DNA of 64,000 bases from Actinoplanes sp. NBC_00393 (GTDB taxonomy: Bacteria; Actinomycetota; Actinomycetes; Mycobacteriales; Micromonosporaceae), in NCBI RefSeq assembly GCF_036053395.1, contig NZ_CP107942.1:3252501-3316500 (forward strand). The letters run 5' to 3'. The notes under the pieces are model-generated. The model saw only the letters and a list, made by a program, of their open reading frames with translations. It was not told the DNA's origin and searched no databases. Shown here piece by piece: positions 8,299 to 17,512 of the stretch (within the stretch, counting starts at the first letter, position 1; the number at the start of each line of letters is the position of its first letter). A program made the translations under genes and the position numbers.

Positions 8299-8991
8299 CT
8301 ACGGGCCGGGCCGTCTGCCTCGGCGGCGCTCGCCGATCTCCCAGGCGAGGACGTACTGCCGGATCATGCGGGCCACTTCCTCCGGTGTGCCGAAGGTGAG
8401 GATCAGGTGCTGACCGGGGTCTCCGTGGGGAGCCTCCCGCACCGTGTGGACGATGCCGTTCATCCGGGCCTCGTCGGTACCCAGCCACACGGTGGCCTTT
8501 ACCCGATCCCCAGCGGCCAGTGACAGCGGCTGATCGACCCAGCAGCGCAGACCACTCTCGCTGATGTCCAACAGCACACCTTCGGCCGGCTGCCCGGCCA
8601 TGTCGGCGTCCAGGCGCACCAACGCGCCGGCCCCGCCGCGCACGTACTGCCGCCGGTTGTCGTGCCGTGCAGGCGCCGTAGGCACGAGCGTCCACCGGTA
8701 CGGTGCCTCGTCCGACACCGCGATCAACCTGCACGGCAGCATCACGCGTGTGCGCGGTGGTGCCCAGAAGATTTCGAACTCCTGGCCCGGCTCGAGTACT
8801 GCGGGACCGGAGGTCTCCAGCGGGGCGGCAACGGTGAACGCGTCACCGTCGACGGTCTCCAGTCGCGAGCGGAAGTTCACGCCCTCACCCAGCACCAGAA
8901 AGACGGGCGTGCCCTGCTCCGGCAACTCGACCGCCGCGCTACCGCCGGCCGATCCGGAGACGGACGCAGGACCCGCCGCAACGTTGCTCAT
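8299..8991 (-). CDS. PilZ domain c-di-GMP receptor (YcgR-like)
   Basis: A 230-residue cytosolic protein. The N-terminal half (to about residue 105) resembles the YcgR_2/PilZN flagellar-brake fold. The C-terminal PilZ domain has both c-di-GMP motifs: RRQYVR near residue 113 and D-I-S-E-S-G near residue 142. This combination usually transmits c-di-GMP level to motility or surface behaviour. It stands alone on the minus strand, upstream of two small plus-strand genes including a GAF protein. Confidence 0.88.
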   Translation of the reverse strand: MSNVAAGPASVSGSAGGSAAVELPEQGTPVFLVLGEGVNFRSRLETVDGDAFTVAAPLETSGPAVLEPGQEFEIFWAPPRTRVMLPCRLIAVSDEAPYRWTLVPTAPARHDNRRQYVRGGAGALVRLDADMAGQPAEGVLLDISESGLRCWVDQPLSLAAGDRVKATVWLGTDEARMNGIVHTVREAPHGDPGQHLILTFGTPEEVARMIRQYVLAWEIGERRRGRRPGP

Positions 8992-9275
8992 CAGTACCTC
9001 CGTGGCTGCCCTTCACGGCAGGATCAGACACCTACCCCATCGGCACGTCTCGGGCGATCGTGAGCCGCCGCGATCACACTCGATGCGGATCCGCGTCGCC
9101 GCCCACCTCGGCTGGGGCCGGTACATCGTGGGCCGGGTGGTGGCGGGATCTGCACAGACCGGCGTGCACAGCCGTCATCCCGTCTGTTGCGGCACGGTGA
9201 CTCAGGTACAACCCGCCACGACCGACCAGTCTTTTGGAAGGTCGCCACCAGGACCCGTGCCGACGAAAGGCAGCG

Positions 9276-9578
9276 ATGAGCGAGAACGCCGCCGGGACCG
9301 ATGTACCGGTCGCCACGAAGACGCCGTCTTATCAGCTGGAGCGGCCGACGTTGGCGACCGCTCGAGCCGCTCTGCGGTCCTTCTACGGGCCGCATACGGA
9401 TGACGTCTGGCGCACGCTGATCTTCAGCGCGGGGCTGAGCGGCGACGAGACCGACCCGGCATCGTTGCGCCGGCTGCTCGCCGCCATGCAGGGGGCGGCG
9501 CCGCTGATCCAGTTATGTGGCCGGGGCCTCGCGATCCGCTTGGCGGCCCACGAGCGTCTCGCAAGTCCGCAGCACTGA
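9276..9578 (+). CDS. Hypothetical protein, 100 residues
   Basis: A 100-residue, mostly helical protein starting MSENAAGTDVP, with a good ribosome site (GAAAGG) 5 nt before ATG 9276. No motif is recognised. It ends 12 bp before the GAF-domain gene, so the two are probably one transcript and may act together in sensing (inference). Confidence 0.65.
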   Translation: MSENAAGTDVPVATKTPSYQLERPTLATARAALRSFYGPHTDDVWRTLIFSAGLSGDETDPASLRRLLAAMQGAAPLIQLCGRGLAIRLAAHERLASPQH

Positions 9579-9590
9579 ACGGGGGACCGC

Positions 9591-10115
9591 ATGAACAGCG
9601 GGGAAGAAACCGAGAGCCGGGACGCGGATCGCTTGGCGGTCATGGCCGGCATCGACCTGGACAACGTCGAGCTCCGCGGCCGGCTGGATGCTATCACTGC
9701 ACGAACTGCCGCACGGCTCGGCCAGCCGGTCAGCCTTGTGAGCATGGTGCTGGACACCGCACAGTTCTTTCCGGGGTCGCACGGCCTGGACGGTTGGTTG
9801 GCGGACCTGCACGGTACACCGGCCGAGTGGTCGTTCTGCGCCACCGCCGTACGGACGGGAACGGCCTATGTCGTCCCAGACGCCACGTCGGACGAGCACC
9901 AGGCGAGCAACCCGCTGGTGACCGTCGACGGGGTACGCAGCTACGCCGGCGTCCCCATCGTGGTCGATGGGCAGATTCTGGGCGCCCACTGTGTGCTGGG
10001 CTTTCAGGAGCAAACGTTCAGCGAGGCGGATCTGGCCGAGTTGCGCCGCAGCGCGCAAGAGATCGGGGCCGTCCTCGAGGCATACCGCTTGGCGCCATGG
10101 CCGACTGCTCCCTAG
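9591..10115 (+). CDS. Stand-alone GAF domain protein
   Basis: A 174-residue protein made almost entirely of one GAF domain: LGQPVSLVSMVLDTAQFF, the central WSFCATAVRTGTAYVVPDA, then YAGVPIVVDGQILGAHCVLG. GAF domains bind small ligands or cyclic nucleotides, or sense redox; this type with a WSFC segment is common in actinobacterial signal proteins. No output domain is attached, so it probably works through a partner. ATG 9591 follows the GGGGGA ribosome site. Confidence 0.8.
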   Translation: MNSGEETESRDADRLAVMAGIDLDNVELRGRLDAITARTAARLGQPVSLVSMVLDTAQFFPGSHGLDGWLADLHGTPAEWSFCATAVRTGTAYVVPDATSDEHQASNPLVTVDGVRSYAGVPIVVDGQILGAHCVLGFQEQTFSEADLAELRRSAQEIGAVLEAYRLAPWPTAP

Positions 10116-10218
10116 GAGAAGCTGTGCCGACGAGTCGTCGAGCCAGGCACCGCAGCGTCGGCCCGACCGGCCACGGCCCGCCAAAGCCGACGAGGCACGA
10201 ACAGCAAGCCAAGGCAGG

Positions 10219-11106
10219 TCACGTATCGCAGCGGCCGGCCTGGTCGAGCAGTTCCTGCAGCATCAGGCCGCGGCGCACGTCCAGCGCATGCGGCACGCCG
10301 GATCGCACGGCGGCGGCGAACTCGGCGCGCAGCACCGGCCAGCACGCGCCGTGGTCGACCGTGCCGAAGTCGAGGGCCAGCGTGCCGGCCGGACCGAACA
10401 GCTCGATCCCGGCCCGCGACGACGGCAGCCCCACCGCGCCGGACAGCGACATCTGGCTGACCGCTCCGCCGCGGTGCCGGCAGGTCAGTTCGATCCAGCG
10501 GCGGCTGTCGCCGGCCGCACGCACCTGCTCGATCGGCCCGAGGGCGGCGTCGGCGAGGTCCAGCAGGTGCGGGCCGAGGTCGTAGAGGGCGCCCAGGGTG
10601 AGGCGCCAGCCGGTGGCCATCGCGCCGCCCAGGAAGGCGCCGTGCAGGTAGTGGGTCCGGGCGCCGGCCGCGGCGAAGCCGGCAGCCTCGGCCAGGAATT
10701 CCCGGGTACGGGGGTGGTAGCGCTTGGTCAGCACGAGCTGGGTGACCACGCCGTGTTCGGCGACGGTGTCGGCGAGCCTCCGCGCCGCGCCGAGGTCGAG
10801 CCCGATCGGCTTCTCCAGCAGCAGGGCCTTGCCGGCCCGGGCAGCGAGGGGCGCGAGGTTGGCCTGCACATCCGGCGGCACGGCGAAGGCGACCGCTTCG
10901 CAGCGATCGAGCAGTTCGGGGTACGAGCGAGCAGCATGGGCGCCGAGCCGGCCGGCCAACTGTGCGGCGGCGTCGGCACGGCGCGCCCAGACGGCGGTGA
11001 GCCGGGTCTGCGGGCCGGCGGCGAGCACCGGTGCGTGCATGGTGGCCGCCCACGGTCCGGCGCCGACCAGCCCGACCGCGACCGCCTCCGATTCCATACC
11101 GGACAT
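10219..11106 (-). CDS. Gfo/Idh/MocA family oxidoreductase
   Basis: A 295-residue NAD(P)-dependent sugar or cyclitol dehydrogenase-like protein: Rossmann motif GLVGAGPWAATMHAPVL at the N-terminus, the family EKPI motif (LLLEKPIGLDLGAARRL) near residue 100 and a C-terminal alpha/beta substrate domain. It lies 34 bp downstream of the ROK regulator on the same strand, which suggests an operon tied to the divergent carbohydrate operon. It would oxidise, epimerise or otherwise process the sugar handled there; the substrate is not visible. Confidence 0.87.
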   Translation of the reverse strand: MSGMESEAVAVGLVGAGPWAATMHAPVLAAGPQTRLTAVWARRADAAAQLAGRLGAHAARSYPELLDRCEAVAFAVPPDVQANLAPLAARAGKALLLEKPIGLDLGAARRLADTVAEHGVVTQLVLTKRYHPRTREFLAEAAGFAAAGARTHYLHGAFLGGAMATGWRLTLGALYDLGPHLLDLADAALGPIEQVRAAGDSRRWIELTCRHRGGAVSQMSLSGAVGLPSSRAGIELFGPAGTLALDFGTVDHGACWPVLRAEFAAAVRSGVPHALDVRRGLMLQELLDQAGRCDT

Positions 11107-11140
11107 AGTGCACGAAAGGCCGGCCTGAGAGGGCGAAAGC

Positions 11141-12316
11141 TCAGCAGGTCACCGGTACCAGCCGGGCGAGTTCGGCGTCCACGGCGGCCGGCGCATACAC
11201 CTGATCGACGACCATCGCGTACCCACCGACCACCGCGGACTGCGCGCCCAGCAGGCTCGCGCTGACGTTCAGGTGGCGCGTCGAGCGCGGCAGCGCACTC
11301 TGGTACAGCACCTCGCGGACCCCGGTGACGAAGTGGATGTCGGCGAGGTCGCCGGCGATGACCAGGACCGCGGGGTTCACCATGCAGACCACCGTGGACA
11401 GCACCTCGCCGACCAGCTTGCCCGCGGTACGCGCCAGGTGCACCGCCTCGGCATGCCCCGACCGGATCCGCTGGACGAGCTCAGCTCCCGAGGAGGTCGG
11501 CGTGCCCGAGGCAGTGAGCCGCTGCGCCAGCGCCAAACCACTGGCCACCGCCGCCAGGCAGCCGTAGAGCCCGCACTCGCACCGGGCCTCACGATGCTCG
11601 TACAGCCGGATATGGCCGATGTCGCCGGCCCCGCCGTCGATGCCGCGATAGACCTGCCCGTCGATGACCACGCCCGCACTGATCCCGGTCGCCACTTTCA
11701 CCAGGACCAGCGCCGGACAGTCCGGGTAGTGGACCGACTGCTCCCCCAGCGCCATCAGGTTGGCGTCGTTGTCCACGTAGACCGGTCGATGCCAGGTCCG
11801 GCGCAACCGTTCGGCGATCGGGTAGCCGTCCCAGCCCGGCATGATCGGCGGCTGGGTGACCATGCCGTGCTCGAACTCGACCGGGCCGGGCACGCCGACG
11901 CCGATGCCGCGGACCTGGTCGGCGTCCCACCCGGTGCGGGCCAGCACCCGGCGGAACGCGCCGTCGATCCAGCCCAGCACCGCCTCCGGCCCGGTACCTA
12001 TCTTGATCGGTTCGTGTTCCTCGGCCAGGGGCCGCCCGGCGAGGTCCACGACCGCGGCCCGGGCGTGGTTGCCGCCCAGGTCGGCCACCAGCACGACGCC
12101 GTGCCCGGTGTCGAACTCCAGCAGTTCGGCCGGCCGGCCACCGGTCGAGCCCTCGACCCCGCCGGCGCGCAGGTAGCCGGCCGCCCGCAGCACGTCGATG
12201 CGCTGCGTCATGGTCGAGCGGGACAGGCCGGTGTAGCTCTGCAGCTCGCCGCGGGTACGGGCGCGCCCGGTGCGCACCAGCCACAGCAAGTGCCCTGCCG
12301 AGTTCTGGTTCAGCAC
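11141..12316 (-). CDS. ROK family transcriptional regulator
   Basis: A 391-residue protein: winged helix-turn-helix at residues 10-70, then a ROK sugar-kinase fold with ATP-like motif DLGGNHARAAVVD, catalytic-type Asp in DNDANLMALGE and the zinc cluster CECGLYGC. The usual Glu after that cluster is Ala here. The start is GTG 12316; an in-frame TGA two codons upstream rules out a longer form. ROK repressors release DNA on binding a sugar. It is divergent from the four-gene carbohydrate operon and very likely controls it and itself. Confidence 0.88.
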   Translation of the reverse strand: MLNQNSAGHLLWLVRTGRARTRGELQSYTGLSRSTMTQRIDVLRAAGYLRAGGVEGSTGGRPAELLEFDTGHGVVLVADLGGNHARAAVVDLAGRPLAEEHEPIKIGTGPEAVLGWIDGAFRRVLARTGWDADQVRGIGVGVPGPVEFEHGMVTQPPIMPGWDGYPIAERLRRTWHRPVYVDNDANLMALGEQSVHYPDCPALVLVKVATGISAGVVIDGQVYRGIDGGAGDIGHIRLYEHREARCECGLYGCLAAVASGLALAQRLTASGTPTSSGAELVQRIRSGHAEAVHLARTAGKLVGEVLSTVVCMVNPAVLVIAGDLADIHFVTGVREVLYQSALPRSTRHLNVSASLLGAQSAVVGGYAMVVDQVYAPAAVDAELARLVPVTC

Positions 12317-12451
12317 CCGCCGTCAGCCGTTCGATCCGCAGCGACATCCATGCTGCGTAGCCTAAGCAGCGGCGATGCGCCGGGGGACGCAGCCGCGCGG
12401 TCACGACCACGTCCAAAACATGGGATCGCCACCGGCTTCACCCTCAGGTGC

Positions 12452-12536
12452 GGCACTAATGCCCGACCGCCGGACATAAGTCGGCCGGTTGGTCGCCGTA
12501 ACTTCTCGCGTTTTGGCCCGCGGGTGCCGCTAATGC
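12452..12536. promoter_or_regulatory. Repeated CTAATGC elements in the ROK/dehydrogenase intergenic region
   Basis: GGCACTAATGCC (12452-12463, 4-bp arms around CTAA) and TGCCGCTAATGC (12525-12536) share the core CTAATGC, 73 bp apart, in the 234-bp divergent intergenic region. They are candidate binding sites for the ROK regulator. The evidence is only repetition and place. Confidence 0.3.
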
Positions 12537-12550
12537 GATGAAATGTCTGA

Positions 12551-13597
12551 GTGTCCCTGACAGTGCAGATCACGTCACCGCACCACGTCGAGGTGATCGA
12601 CCAGCCGGCCCCGGAGCTGCGTCCCGGGCAGGTGCGTGTGCGTACCAGCTTCTCCGGCATCTCGGCCGGCACCGAACTGACCGCCTATCGCGGCTCCAAC
12701 CCGTACCTGAACAGGTCCTGGGATCCCGACCAGCGGCTGTTCGTCGACGACACCACCGGCGTCGGCTACCCGCTGGCCGGGCTCGGCTACTCCGAGGTCG
12801 GCCAGGTCGTCGAGGTCGCCCCGGACGTCGCCGACGACCCCAACCTGCCGCCGGTCGGCGCGCAGGTGTGGGGCATCTGGGGCCACCGCAGCGAGGCCGT
12901 GCTGCCCGCCGAGAAGCTGCGCGGGTGCATGGTCCCGGCCGGGCTCGCCCCGATCGCGGCGACCTTCGCCCGGGTCGGCGCGGTCGCGCTCAACGCGGTC
13001 CTGGCCGCCGACGTGCACCTCGGCGAAACCGTCGCCGTGTTCGGGCAGGGCGTGCTGGGACTGCTCACCACCCGGCTCGTGCGGCTCAACGGCGGCACGG
13101 TCGTCGCGGTCGACGCGGTGCCCGGCCGCCTGGAGAAGGCCTTGGAGTACGGCGCGGACATCGTCCTGGACGCCCGCGACGGCACCGTCGCCACGCAGAT
13201 CCGCAAGTTCACCGACGGTCGCGGCGCCGACGTGGCGATCGAGATCAGCGGCTCGTACCCGGCCTTGCACGAGGCGATCCGCTCGGTGGCGGTCAACGGC
13301 CGGGTGGTGGCGTCCGGCTTCTATCAGGGCGACGGGATGGGACTGCGCCTCGGCGACGAGTTCCACCACAACCGGGTCGGCCTGATCTGCTCGCAGATCG
13401 GCGGAGTGCCACCCGCCGTCGCCGGACGCTGGGACCAGATCCGGCTCAACCAGACGTTCCTGCGGCTCGCCACCGACCAGCAGATCGATCCCGCCGGGCT
13501 CATCACCCACGTCATTCCGGTGCGCGAGGCGGCGGCCGCGTACGACATGCTCGACCGCAGTCCCCACGAAGCTCTCCAGGTGGTGTTGACATTCTGA
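12551..13597 (+). CDS. Medium-chain dehydrogenase/reductase (zinc-less alcohol dehydrogenase-like)
   Basis: A 348-residue MDR protein: N-terminal GroES-like fold (SFSGISAGTELTAYRG) and a Rossmann domain with VAVFGQGVLGLL and VVAVDAVPGRLEKA. The catalytic-zinc cysteine and the four structural-zinc cysteines are absent, as in the bi-domain oxidoreductases of sugar and natural-product clusters. The start is GTG 12551, with a weak ribosome site. Its stop overlaps the next start by 1 bp (TGATG), making it the first gene of a tightly coupled operon facing the ROK regulator. Confidence 0.85.
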   Translation: MSLTVQITSPHHVEVIDQPAPELRPGQVRVRTSFSGISAGTELTAYRGSNPYLNRSWDPDQRLFVDDTTGVGYPLAGLGYSEVGQVVEVAPDVADDPNLPPVGAQVWGIWGHRSEAVLPAEKLRGCMVPAGLAPIAATFARVGAVALNAVLAADVHLGETVAVFGQGVLGLLTTRLVRLNGGTVVAVDAVPGRLEKALEYGADIVLDARDGTVATQIRKFTDGRGADVAIEISGSYPALHEAIRSVAVNGRVVASGFYQGDGMGLRLGDEFHHNRVGLICSQIGGVPPAVAGRWDQIRLNQTFLRLATDQQIDPAGLITHVIPVREAAAAYDMLDRSPHEALQVVLTF

Positions 13598-14415
13598 TGA
13601 TCAAGATTTCGTGTCAGGAGCAGATGCTGCCCGGGCAGACGTTGCAGGAGAAGTTCGCGTTCGCCCGCGACGCCGGCTATGACGGCATCGAGCTGCGTGC
13701 CCGCGGTGATTTCGCGTTCCGGGAGCGGCTGCCGGAGCTGCGCCGGGCGGCGGGCGACGGTGTGGTGATGCCGTCGGTGTGCGTCGACATGTCGCATTTC
13801 TTCGGCGCCTTCGATCCGGAGTTGCGCCGCGACGCCATCGCCCAGCTCAAGTCGCAGCTGACGGTGATGGCCGAGGTGGGCGGGCCGGGCGCGGTGGTCT
13901 GCACGCCGGCGTCGTGGGGGATGTTCTCGCGGCGGCTGCCGCCGTTCGAGCCGCCGCGCAGCGAGCAGGAGGACCGGGCGGTGCTGCTGGACGGCCTCGC
14001 CGAGCTGGGTGAGCACGCCGAGCGCGAAGGCGCGATTCTCGCGCTGGAGCCGCTGAACCGGTACGAGGACCACATGGTGAACCGGCTGGAGCAGGCGGTC
14101 GAGCTGATCGATGCGGTGGGACTGCCGTCGGTGCGGGTGCTGGCCGACACTTACCACATGAACATCGAGGAGGATGAGCCCACGTCGGCGCTGGTCCGGG
14201 CCGCCGCGCACCTGGGTCATGTGCAGGTCAGCGACTCCAACCGGTTGCAGCCCGGGGCGGGGCACCTGGACTGGTCGGCGCTGCTGGGCACCCTCGACGC
14301 GGTCGGTTACCGGGGGTGGCTGGCGCTGGAGTGCCGGCTGCGGGGCGAACCAGCAACCGCTGTCGCCGGGGTTCCCGGCTTTCTGCGCCGCCACGACGTC
14401 AGTGTGCTGGTGTGA
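13597..14415 (+). CDS. Sugar phosphate isomerase/epimerase (AP endonuclease 2-type TIM barrel)
   Basis: A 272-residue xylose-isomerase-like TIM barrel. Metal-site motifs are visible: ALEPLNRYEDHM (Glu), LADTYHMNIEE (Asp/His), HVQVSDSNRLQPG (His, Asp) and GWLALECRL (Glu near the end). Such enzymes isomerise or epimerise ketoses or dehydrate keto-sugars and cyclitols. It overlaps the dehydrogenase gene by 1 bp and the next glycosidase by 4 bp (GTGA). Confidence 0.87.
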   Translation: MIKISCQEQMLPGQTLQEKFAFARDAGYDGIELRARGDFAFRERLPELRRAAGDGVVMPSVCVDMSHFFGAFDPELRRDAIAQLKSQLTVMAEVGGPGAVVCTPASWGMFSRRLPPFEPPRSEQEDRAVLLDGLAELGEHAEREGAILALEPLNRYEDHMVNRLEQAVELIDAVGLPSVRVLADTYHMNIEEDEPTSALVRAAAHLGHVQVSDSNRLQPGAGHLDWSALLGTLDAVGYRGWLALECRLRGEPATAVAGVPGFLRRHDVSVLV

Positions 14416-15692
14416 ACGCCGGCCTGGACCGGGCCGCGCGGCGGGTCCTGATCGCGAACTGGCGGCGGCACGCCACGGTGCCGGCCGCCCGGCTGTACCC
14501 GCATCAGTGGAGCTGGGACTCGGCGTTCATCGCCATCGGGCTGCGGCACCTGTCCCCCGCCCGCGCCCAGCGCGAGCTGGAGTCACTGTTCGGGGCGCAG
14601 TGGCGTGACGGACGCGTACCCCACATCGTTTTTGATCCGCACGTGCCGGCTGACGCCTACTTTCCGGGCCCGTCCTTCTGGCGCTCGGGGTCGGTGCCGC
14701 AGGCGCCGGGGGTGCCGACCTCCGGCATCATGCAGCCGCCGGCGCACGCCCTGGCGGCCTGGCTGACCTACCGGGCCGACCCGGCGGCGGCCCGCGACCG
14801 CGGCTTTCTGCCGCGCCTCTATCCGCGGCTGGTGGCCTGGCACCGCTACCTGGCCACCCGGCGGGATCTGACCGGCAGCGGGCTGATGTGCGTCGTGCAT
14901 CCGTGGGAGTCCGGGATGGACAACAGCCCAGCCTGGGACGTGCCGCTGTCGCGCATCGAGCCGGTGCCGGCCGGCGAGTTCACCCGCCGCGACCTCAACC
15001 ATGCGGCGGCCGCGGACCGGCCGACCGACACCGATTACGGCCGATATGTACGTCTGGCGCGCGACTACCGCGACGCCGGTTACGCCGATTCGCTGGCGGG
15101 GCACGCCTTCGCGGTGGAGGACCCGCTGTGCAACGCGCTGCTGGCCGCCGGCGAGCACGCGCTCGCGGCGATGGCCACCGAACTCGGCAAGGACCCCGAC
15201 CCGCACCTTGCGGCCGCGGCCCGGCTCACCGAGGCCATGGCCGCCACCCTGTACGACCCGTCGGCCGGCATCTTCTTCCCGCGCGACGCGCACACCGGCT
15301 CGCACCTGCGGTCGTATTCGATCGGCGGTCTGCTGCCGCTGGTGGTGCCGGGTTTGCCGGTCGCCACCGAACTGGTCAAGACGGCGCTGGGCGACCGGTT
15401 CCGGCTCGGCGAGGCGAGCCCGCTGCCGTCGTACGACCTGACCGCCGCCGACCACGACCCCGGCCGTTACTGGCGCGGGCCCGGGTGGGTCAACACCAGC
15501 TGGCTGTTCTGGCACGGCCTGCGGCTGCACGGTGAGCCGTCGCTCGCCGACGACCTGCGGGACCGCCTGCTCGAGCGGGTGCGCGACGCCGGTTTCCGGG
15601 AGTACTTCGATCCGCTGACCGGCGCCGGGCACGGCACCGACGAGTTCAGCTGGACGGCGGCGCTGGTCCTCGACCTGCTGCGGACCCCGTGA
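14412..15692 (+). CDS. Glycoside hydrolase, MGH1/GH63-like six-hairpin enzyme
   Basis: A 426-residue (alpha/alpha)6-barrel glycosidase resembling mannosylglycerate hydrolase and GH63/GH37 families: opening YPHQWSWDSAFIAIGL, middle VHPWESGMDNSPAWD and late GRYWRGPGWVNTSWL. The acidic residues in WSWDS, WESGMDNS and DEFSWT are candidate catalytic groups. There is no signal peptide, so it acts in the cytosol on a sugar that must be imported elsewhere. The start is GTG 14412, overlapping the isomerase stop. Substrate unknown. Confidence 0.82.
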   Translation: MNAGLDRAARRVLIANWRRHATVPAARLYPHQWSWDSAFIAIGLRHLSPARAQRELESLFGAQWRDGRVPHIVFDPHVPADAYFPGPSFWRSGSVPQAPGVPTSGIMQPPAHALAAWLTYRADPAAARDRGFLPRLYPRLVAWHRYLATRRDLTGSGLMCVVHPWESGMDNSPAWDVPLSRIEPVPAGEFTRRDLNHAAAADRPTDTDYGRYVRLARDYRDAGYADSLAGHAFAVEDPLCNALLAAGEHALAAMATELGKDPDPHLAAAARLTEAMAATLYDPSAGIFFPRDAHTGSHLRSYSIGGLLPLVVPGLPVATELVKTALGDRFRLGEASPLPSYDLTAADHDPGRYWRGPGWVNTSWLFWHGLRLHGEPSLADDLRDRLLERVRDAGFREYFDPLTGAGHGTDEFSWTAALVLDLLRTP

Positions 15693-17491
15693 GCGGCCGC
15701 ACGGTCGTCGCCGGCACCACCTGCCTGCTCGTCGGCGACGACGCGGATCTCACCGGTTTCTTCGTCGACGACTGCCGTCACCTGTCCCGGTTGGAGCTGC
15801 GCGTGCCGGGGCCGGCGCTGCGGGTGCTGCGCAGTGACCCCGAGTCGACGGTGTACGTGCCGGACAGCGGCCGGCACGCCGACCCGCCGTGGGCGATGGT
15901 CCGGCGCCGCGAGGTGCGGCCCGGCCGGCTGGTCGAGTCGCTGGAGCTGACCAGCTTCGTGGCCGGGCCGCAGACCGTCGAGGTGGGCTACGCGGTGGCG
16001 GCGGACTTCGCCGACCAGTTCGAGCTGCGCTCGGCGGGCAGCTTCGACAAGTCCGACGCGGTCCGTGGTGCCGAGGTGAACGCGGGCCGGGTGCTCTACT
16101 CGTACACCCGGCGGGGTTTCTCCCGCGCAAACACCCTCGAGGCGGCGCCGGCCGCCGAGCTCAGCCCCGACGGCGTCCGCTGGTCGGTGATCCTGCCGCC
16201 GCAGCAGTCGGTGACGTTGCAGGTCACGGTGTCGGTGTCGCCGGCAGCCGCCGAGGCGGCCGTTGGCGGCAGCATGCCCACGGTGGCCCGCGACGACCTG
16301 GCCCGATGCGTACGCCAGGGGCTCGCTGACCTCGATGCGCTGTGCATGCCGGCGCCGGGCGTGCCCGGGGCGATCGTGCCGGCCGCCGGCGCGCCCTGGT
16401 TCCTCACCGTCTTCGGCCGCGACAGCCTGCTGACCTCGCTGTTCGCGCTGCAGCACCGGCCGGAACTGGCCGCCGGCACGCTGCAGGTGCTGGCCGCCAC
16501 CCAGGGCCGGGTCACCGACGAGTCCCGGGTGGAGGAACCCGGCAAGATCATCCACGAGACGCGGCGGGGTGAGCTCGCGATCTCCGGCGAGGTGCCGTAC
16601 GCCCGCTACTACGGCTCGGTCGACGCGACCCCGCTGTTCCTCATGCTGCTCGACGTCTACCACCAGGTGACCGGCGACGACCGGCTGGCGCGGCAGCTGG
16701 AGCCGGCGGCGCGGGCCGCGGCCGGCTGGATGCTCGGCCCGGGCGGTCTCACCGGCGGCTATCTGCGCTACCGCACCGACCTGCCGGGCCTGGTGCATCA
16801 CTGCTGGAAGGACTCGGCCGACTCGATGGTGTTCCGCGACGGCACGCCGGCCGCCGGGCCGATCGCGGTCGCTGAGGCTCAGGGGTACGCGTACCGCGCG
16901 CTTGTCGGCACCGCCCGGCTCGCCACCGCGGTGTGGTCCGACCCGGCCTGGTCCGCGAGGCTCACCGCCACCGCGGCCGAGCTGCGCGACCGGTTCGCCG
17001 CCGACTTCCGCCTGCCCGACGGGTTCGTCGCGCTCGCCCTCGACGCGAACGGCTCCGCCCTCGACGCGCCGGCCTCCAACGCCGGGCACGTGCTGTGGTG
17101 CGGGCTGCTCGACGGCGACTGGGCGGACACAGTGGCGTCGCGGCTCGCCGGCGACGAGTTCTTCTCCGGCTGGGGTGTGCGGACCTTGGCGGCCGGGCAG
17201 GTCCCGTACCACCCGCTGTCCTACCACCGGGGCGGCGTGTGGCCGCACGACACGGCGATCACGGTGGCCGGCCTGGCCGCCGCCGGGCACTCCGACGAGG
17301 CGGCGCGGATCGCCGACGGCCTGATCGCCGCAGCGTCCTACACGGGCGGCCGGCTGCCCGAGCTGATGACCGGCCTGGCCCGCGAACCGGGACACGGCCC
17401 GGTACCGTACCCGCATTCCTGCTCGCCGCAGGCGTGGGCCGCCGCTGCTCCCCTGCTGCTGCTCCAGGCCAGAATCGGAGGCTGGGCCTGA
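15689..17491 (+). CDS. Amylo-alpha-1,6-glucosidase-type glycogen-debranching-like enzyme
   Basis: A 600-residue protein: N-terminal beta domain of the GDE N-terminal type (to about residue 210) and a C-terminal (alpha/alpha)6 catalytic domain with GAPWFLTVFGRDSLLTS and later SYHRGGVWPHDTAITV. No signal peptide. The start is GTG 15689, overlapping the previous stop by 4 bp. In this operon a role in trimming a glucoside-type substrate is more likely than true glycogen debranching, which normally sits with glgX/treZ (inference). Confidence 0.83.
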   Translation: MSGRTVVAGTTCLLVGDDADLTGFFVDDCRHLSRLELRVPGPALRVLRSDPESTVYVPDSGRHADPPWAMVRRREVRPGRLVESLELTSFVAGPQTVEVGYAVAADFADQFELRSAGSFDKSDAVRGAEVNAGRVLYSYTRRGFSRANTLEAAPAAELSPDGVRWSVILPPQQSVTLQVTVSVSPAAAEAAVGGSMPTVARDDLARCVRQGLADLDALCMPAPGVPGAIVPAAGAPWFLTVFGRDSLLTSLFALQHRPELAAGTLQVLAATQGRVTDESRVEEPGKIIHETRRGELAISGEVPYARYYGSVDATPLFLMLLDVYHQVTGDDRLARQLEPAARAAAGWMLGPGGLTGGYLRYRTDLPGLVHHCWKDSADSMVFRDGTPAAGPIAVAEAQGYAYRALVGTARLATAVWSDPAWSARLTATAAELRDRFAADFRLPDGFVALALDANGSALDAPASNAGHVLWCGLLDGDWADTVASRLAGDEFFSGWGVRTLAAGQVPYHPLSYHRGGVWPHDTAITVAGLAAAGHSDEAARIADGLIAAASYTGGRLPELMTGLAREPGHGPVPYPHSCSPQAWAAAAPLLLLQARIGGWA

Positions 17492-17512
17492 GCAGCATGT
17501 GAAGGAGCGGCC

